NCBI RefSeq assembly: GCF_003258605.2
Contig: NZ_CP031264.1
Coordinates: 1,302,001 to 1,366,000 of the forward strand
DNA length: 64,000 bases
Direction: 5' to 3'
Source of the DNA: Peterkaempfera bronchialis
GTDB lineage: Bacteria > Actinomycetota > Actinomycetes > Streptomycetales > Streptomycetaceae
A model generated the notes under the pieces. It worked only from the letters and a program-made list of their open reading frames with translations, did no database searches and had not been told where the DNA came from. Positions 63,428-64,000 of this stretch are shown here, one piece after another. A program made the position numbers and the translations under genes. Position 1 is the stretch's first letter. Each line of letters opens with the position of its first letter.

Positions 63428-64000
63428 TCGGCCAGCCCTCCTTGTCGGCCGCCCAGTTCGAGGTAGGCGTCCTCAAGGCTGGGCGTGGCGAGGGTGAAGT
63501 CGTCGAGCGCGGCGAAGGCCGGCCCGGAGGTGACGGCGGCGACCAGTTCCCTGGCCTCCTCGGGGGTGGTGCGCAGGGTCCAGCGGCGGCCGGAGATCTG
63601 GGCGCGTCCGGCGGCGGCGGCGAGGGCCGGCAGGTCGGGGGCGGTCTCGGTGCGCCAGACCAGGTCCAGCCGGACGCGGCCGTCCACCAGGGCCTTGAGC
63701 TGCCCCGGGGTGTCGCAGGCGATGACCCGGCCGGCGTCGAGGACGGCGACCCGGTCGAGGACGGTCTCGGCCTCGATGACGTTGTGGGTGACCAGCAGCA
63801 CGGTGGTGCCGTGCTGGCTGCGGCGGCGGTCCACGGCGGCCCAGACGGCCCGCCGGGCGACGGGGTCCATGCCGGTGGTGGGCTCGTCCAGGACCAGCAG
63901 CGGTCGCTCCCCCACCAGGGCGGCGGCGAAGCAGGCCAGCCGCCGCTGGCCGCCGGAGAGTCGGCCGATGGGGCGGCCGGCCAGCGGTTCCAGGCCGAGT
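63424..64000 (-). CDS. ABC transporter ATP-binding protein (5' cut by window end)
   Basis: About 192 C-terminal residues are present; the N-terminus with Walker A lies beyond base 64000. Signature GRLSGGQRRLACFAAALVG, Walker B LLVLDEPTTGMDP, D-loop and switch His in VLLVTHNVIEAE. The C-terminal 80 residues are the extra domain usual for DrrA/CcmA-type ATPases, ending LEDAYLELGG. It forms a two-component exporter with the permease whose start it overlaps. Confidence 0.93.
   Translation of the reverse strand, partial: LGLEPLAGRPIGRLSGGQRRLACFAAALVGERPLLVLDEPTTGMDPVARRAVWAAVDRRRSQHGTTVLLVTHNVIEAETVLDRVAVLDAGRVIACDTPGQLKALVDGRVRLDLVWRTETAPDLPALAAAAGRAQISGRRWTLRTTPEEARELVAAVTSGPAFAALDDFTLATPSLEDAYLELGGRQGGLAE

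Overview
This is a 64 kb stretch of very GC-rich chromosome with strong G/C third-position bias, GTG starts and 4-bp GTGA/ATGA gene overlaps. Its core gene order is gltBD, lgt, trpA-B-M-C ... trpE-hisI, then hisF-priA-hisH-hisB-hisC-hisD. A DUF574/SAV2177-type methyltransferase, PriA and TrpM are also present. Together these point to Streptomyces or a close relative (Streptacidiphilus, Kitasatospora). It is mostly housekeeping chromosome; I see no prophage, insertion sequence, CRISPR array or rRNA.

Layout. 1-2965: the 3' part of treY and all of treZ (trehalose from glycogen). 3074-10196: a SAM methyltransferase, coaE, an MMPL exporter, rpsA with a clear promoter and about 205-nt leader, and a second methyltransferase. 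10249-17118: hrpB, polA, a PaaI-type thioesterase and a GNAT acetyltransferase. 17896-23616: a complete livKHMGF branched-chain amino-acid ABC operon behind a 777-bp gene-free, relatively AT-rich control region. 23721-29251: an ANTAR response regulator, tRNA-Leu(CAA), pyruvate kinase, an N-acetylmuramoyl-L-alanine amidase broken by a one-base frameshift, and a Tat-exported 5'-nucleotidase. 29383-40489: gltD/gltB, a VIT family transporter, lgt, and a DsbA-MauE-DsbA envelope thiol-redox group. 40732-48072: trpA, trpB, trpM, trpC, three small trp-associated membrane proteins, trpE and hisI. 48253-51550: an exported protein of unknown role, a mycothiol/maleylpyruvate-isomerase-like protein, and a divergent TetR/TetX-like pair inside the trp-his region. 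51611-57460: hisF-RidA-priA-hisH-microprotein-hisB-hisC-hisD. 57558-64000: a repeat-rich membrane protein, a DUF1304-TetR operon with a palindromic operator, a Lon-N protein, a YbaK deacylase, a membrane protein, and an ABC-2 exporter cut by the window end.

How the genes work together. trpE, trpC, trpB and trpA cover most of tryptophan synthesis. trpD, a TrpG glutaminase subunit and a dedicated trpF are not in the window. PriA, encoded with the his genes, is known in actinobacteria to do both the HisA and TrpF steps, so the adjacent trp and his groups are linked by one enzyme. hisG, hisE and hisN are also not here.

Most unusual points: (1) trpM carries 2.65 perfectly identical 105-bp tandem repeats in frame, more than doubling its reading frame; (2) the amidase frameshift at a C4 run between its zinc ligands; (3) the TetX-like flavoprotein and TetR regulator sharing a 53-bp promoter/operator region; (4) a recurring leaderless promoter layout (TANNNT, 6-8 nt, RTG) at many genes. 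All coordinates, motifs and promoters were read by eye; no searches were run.
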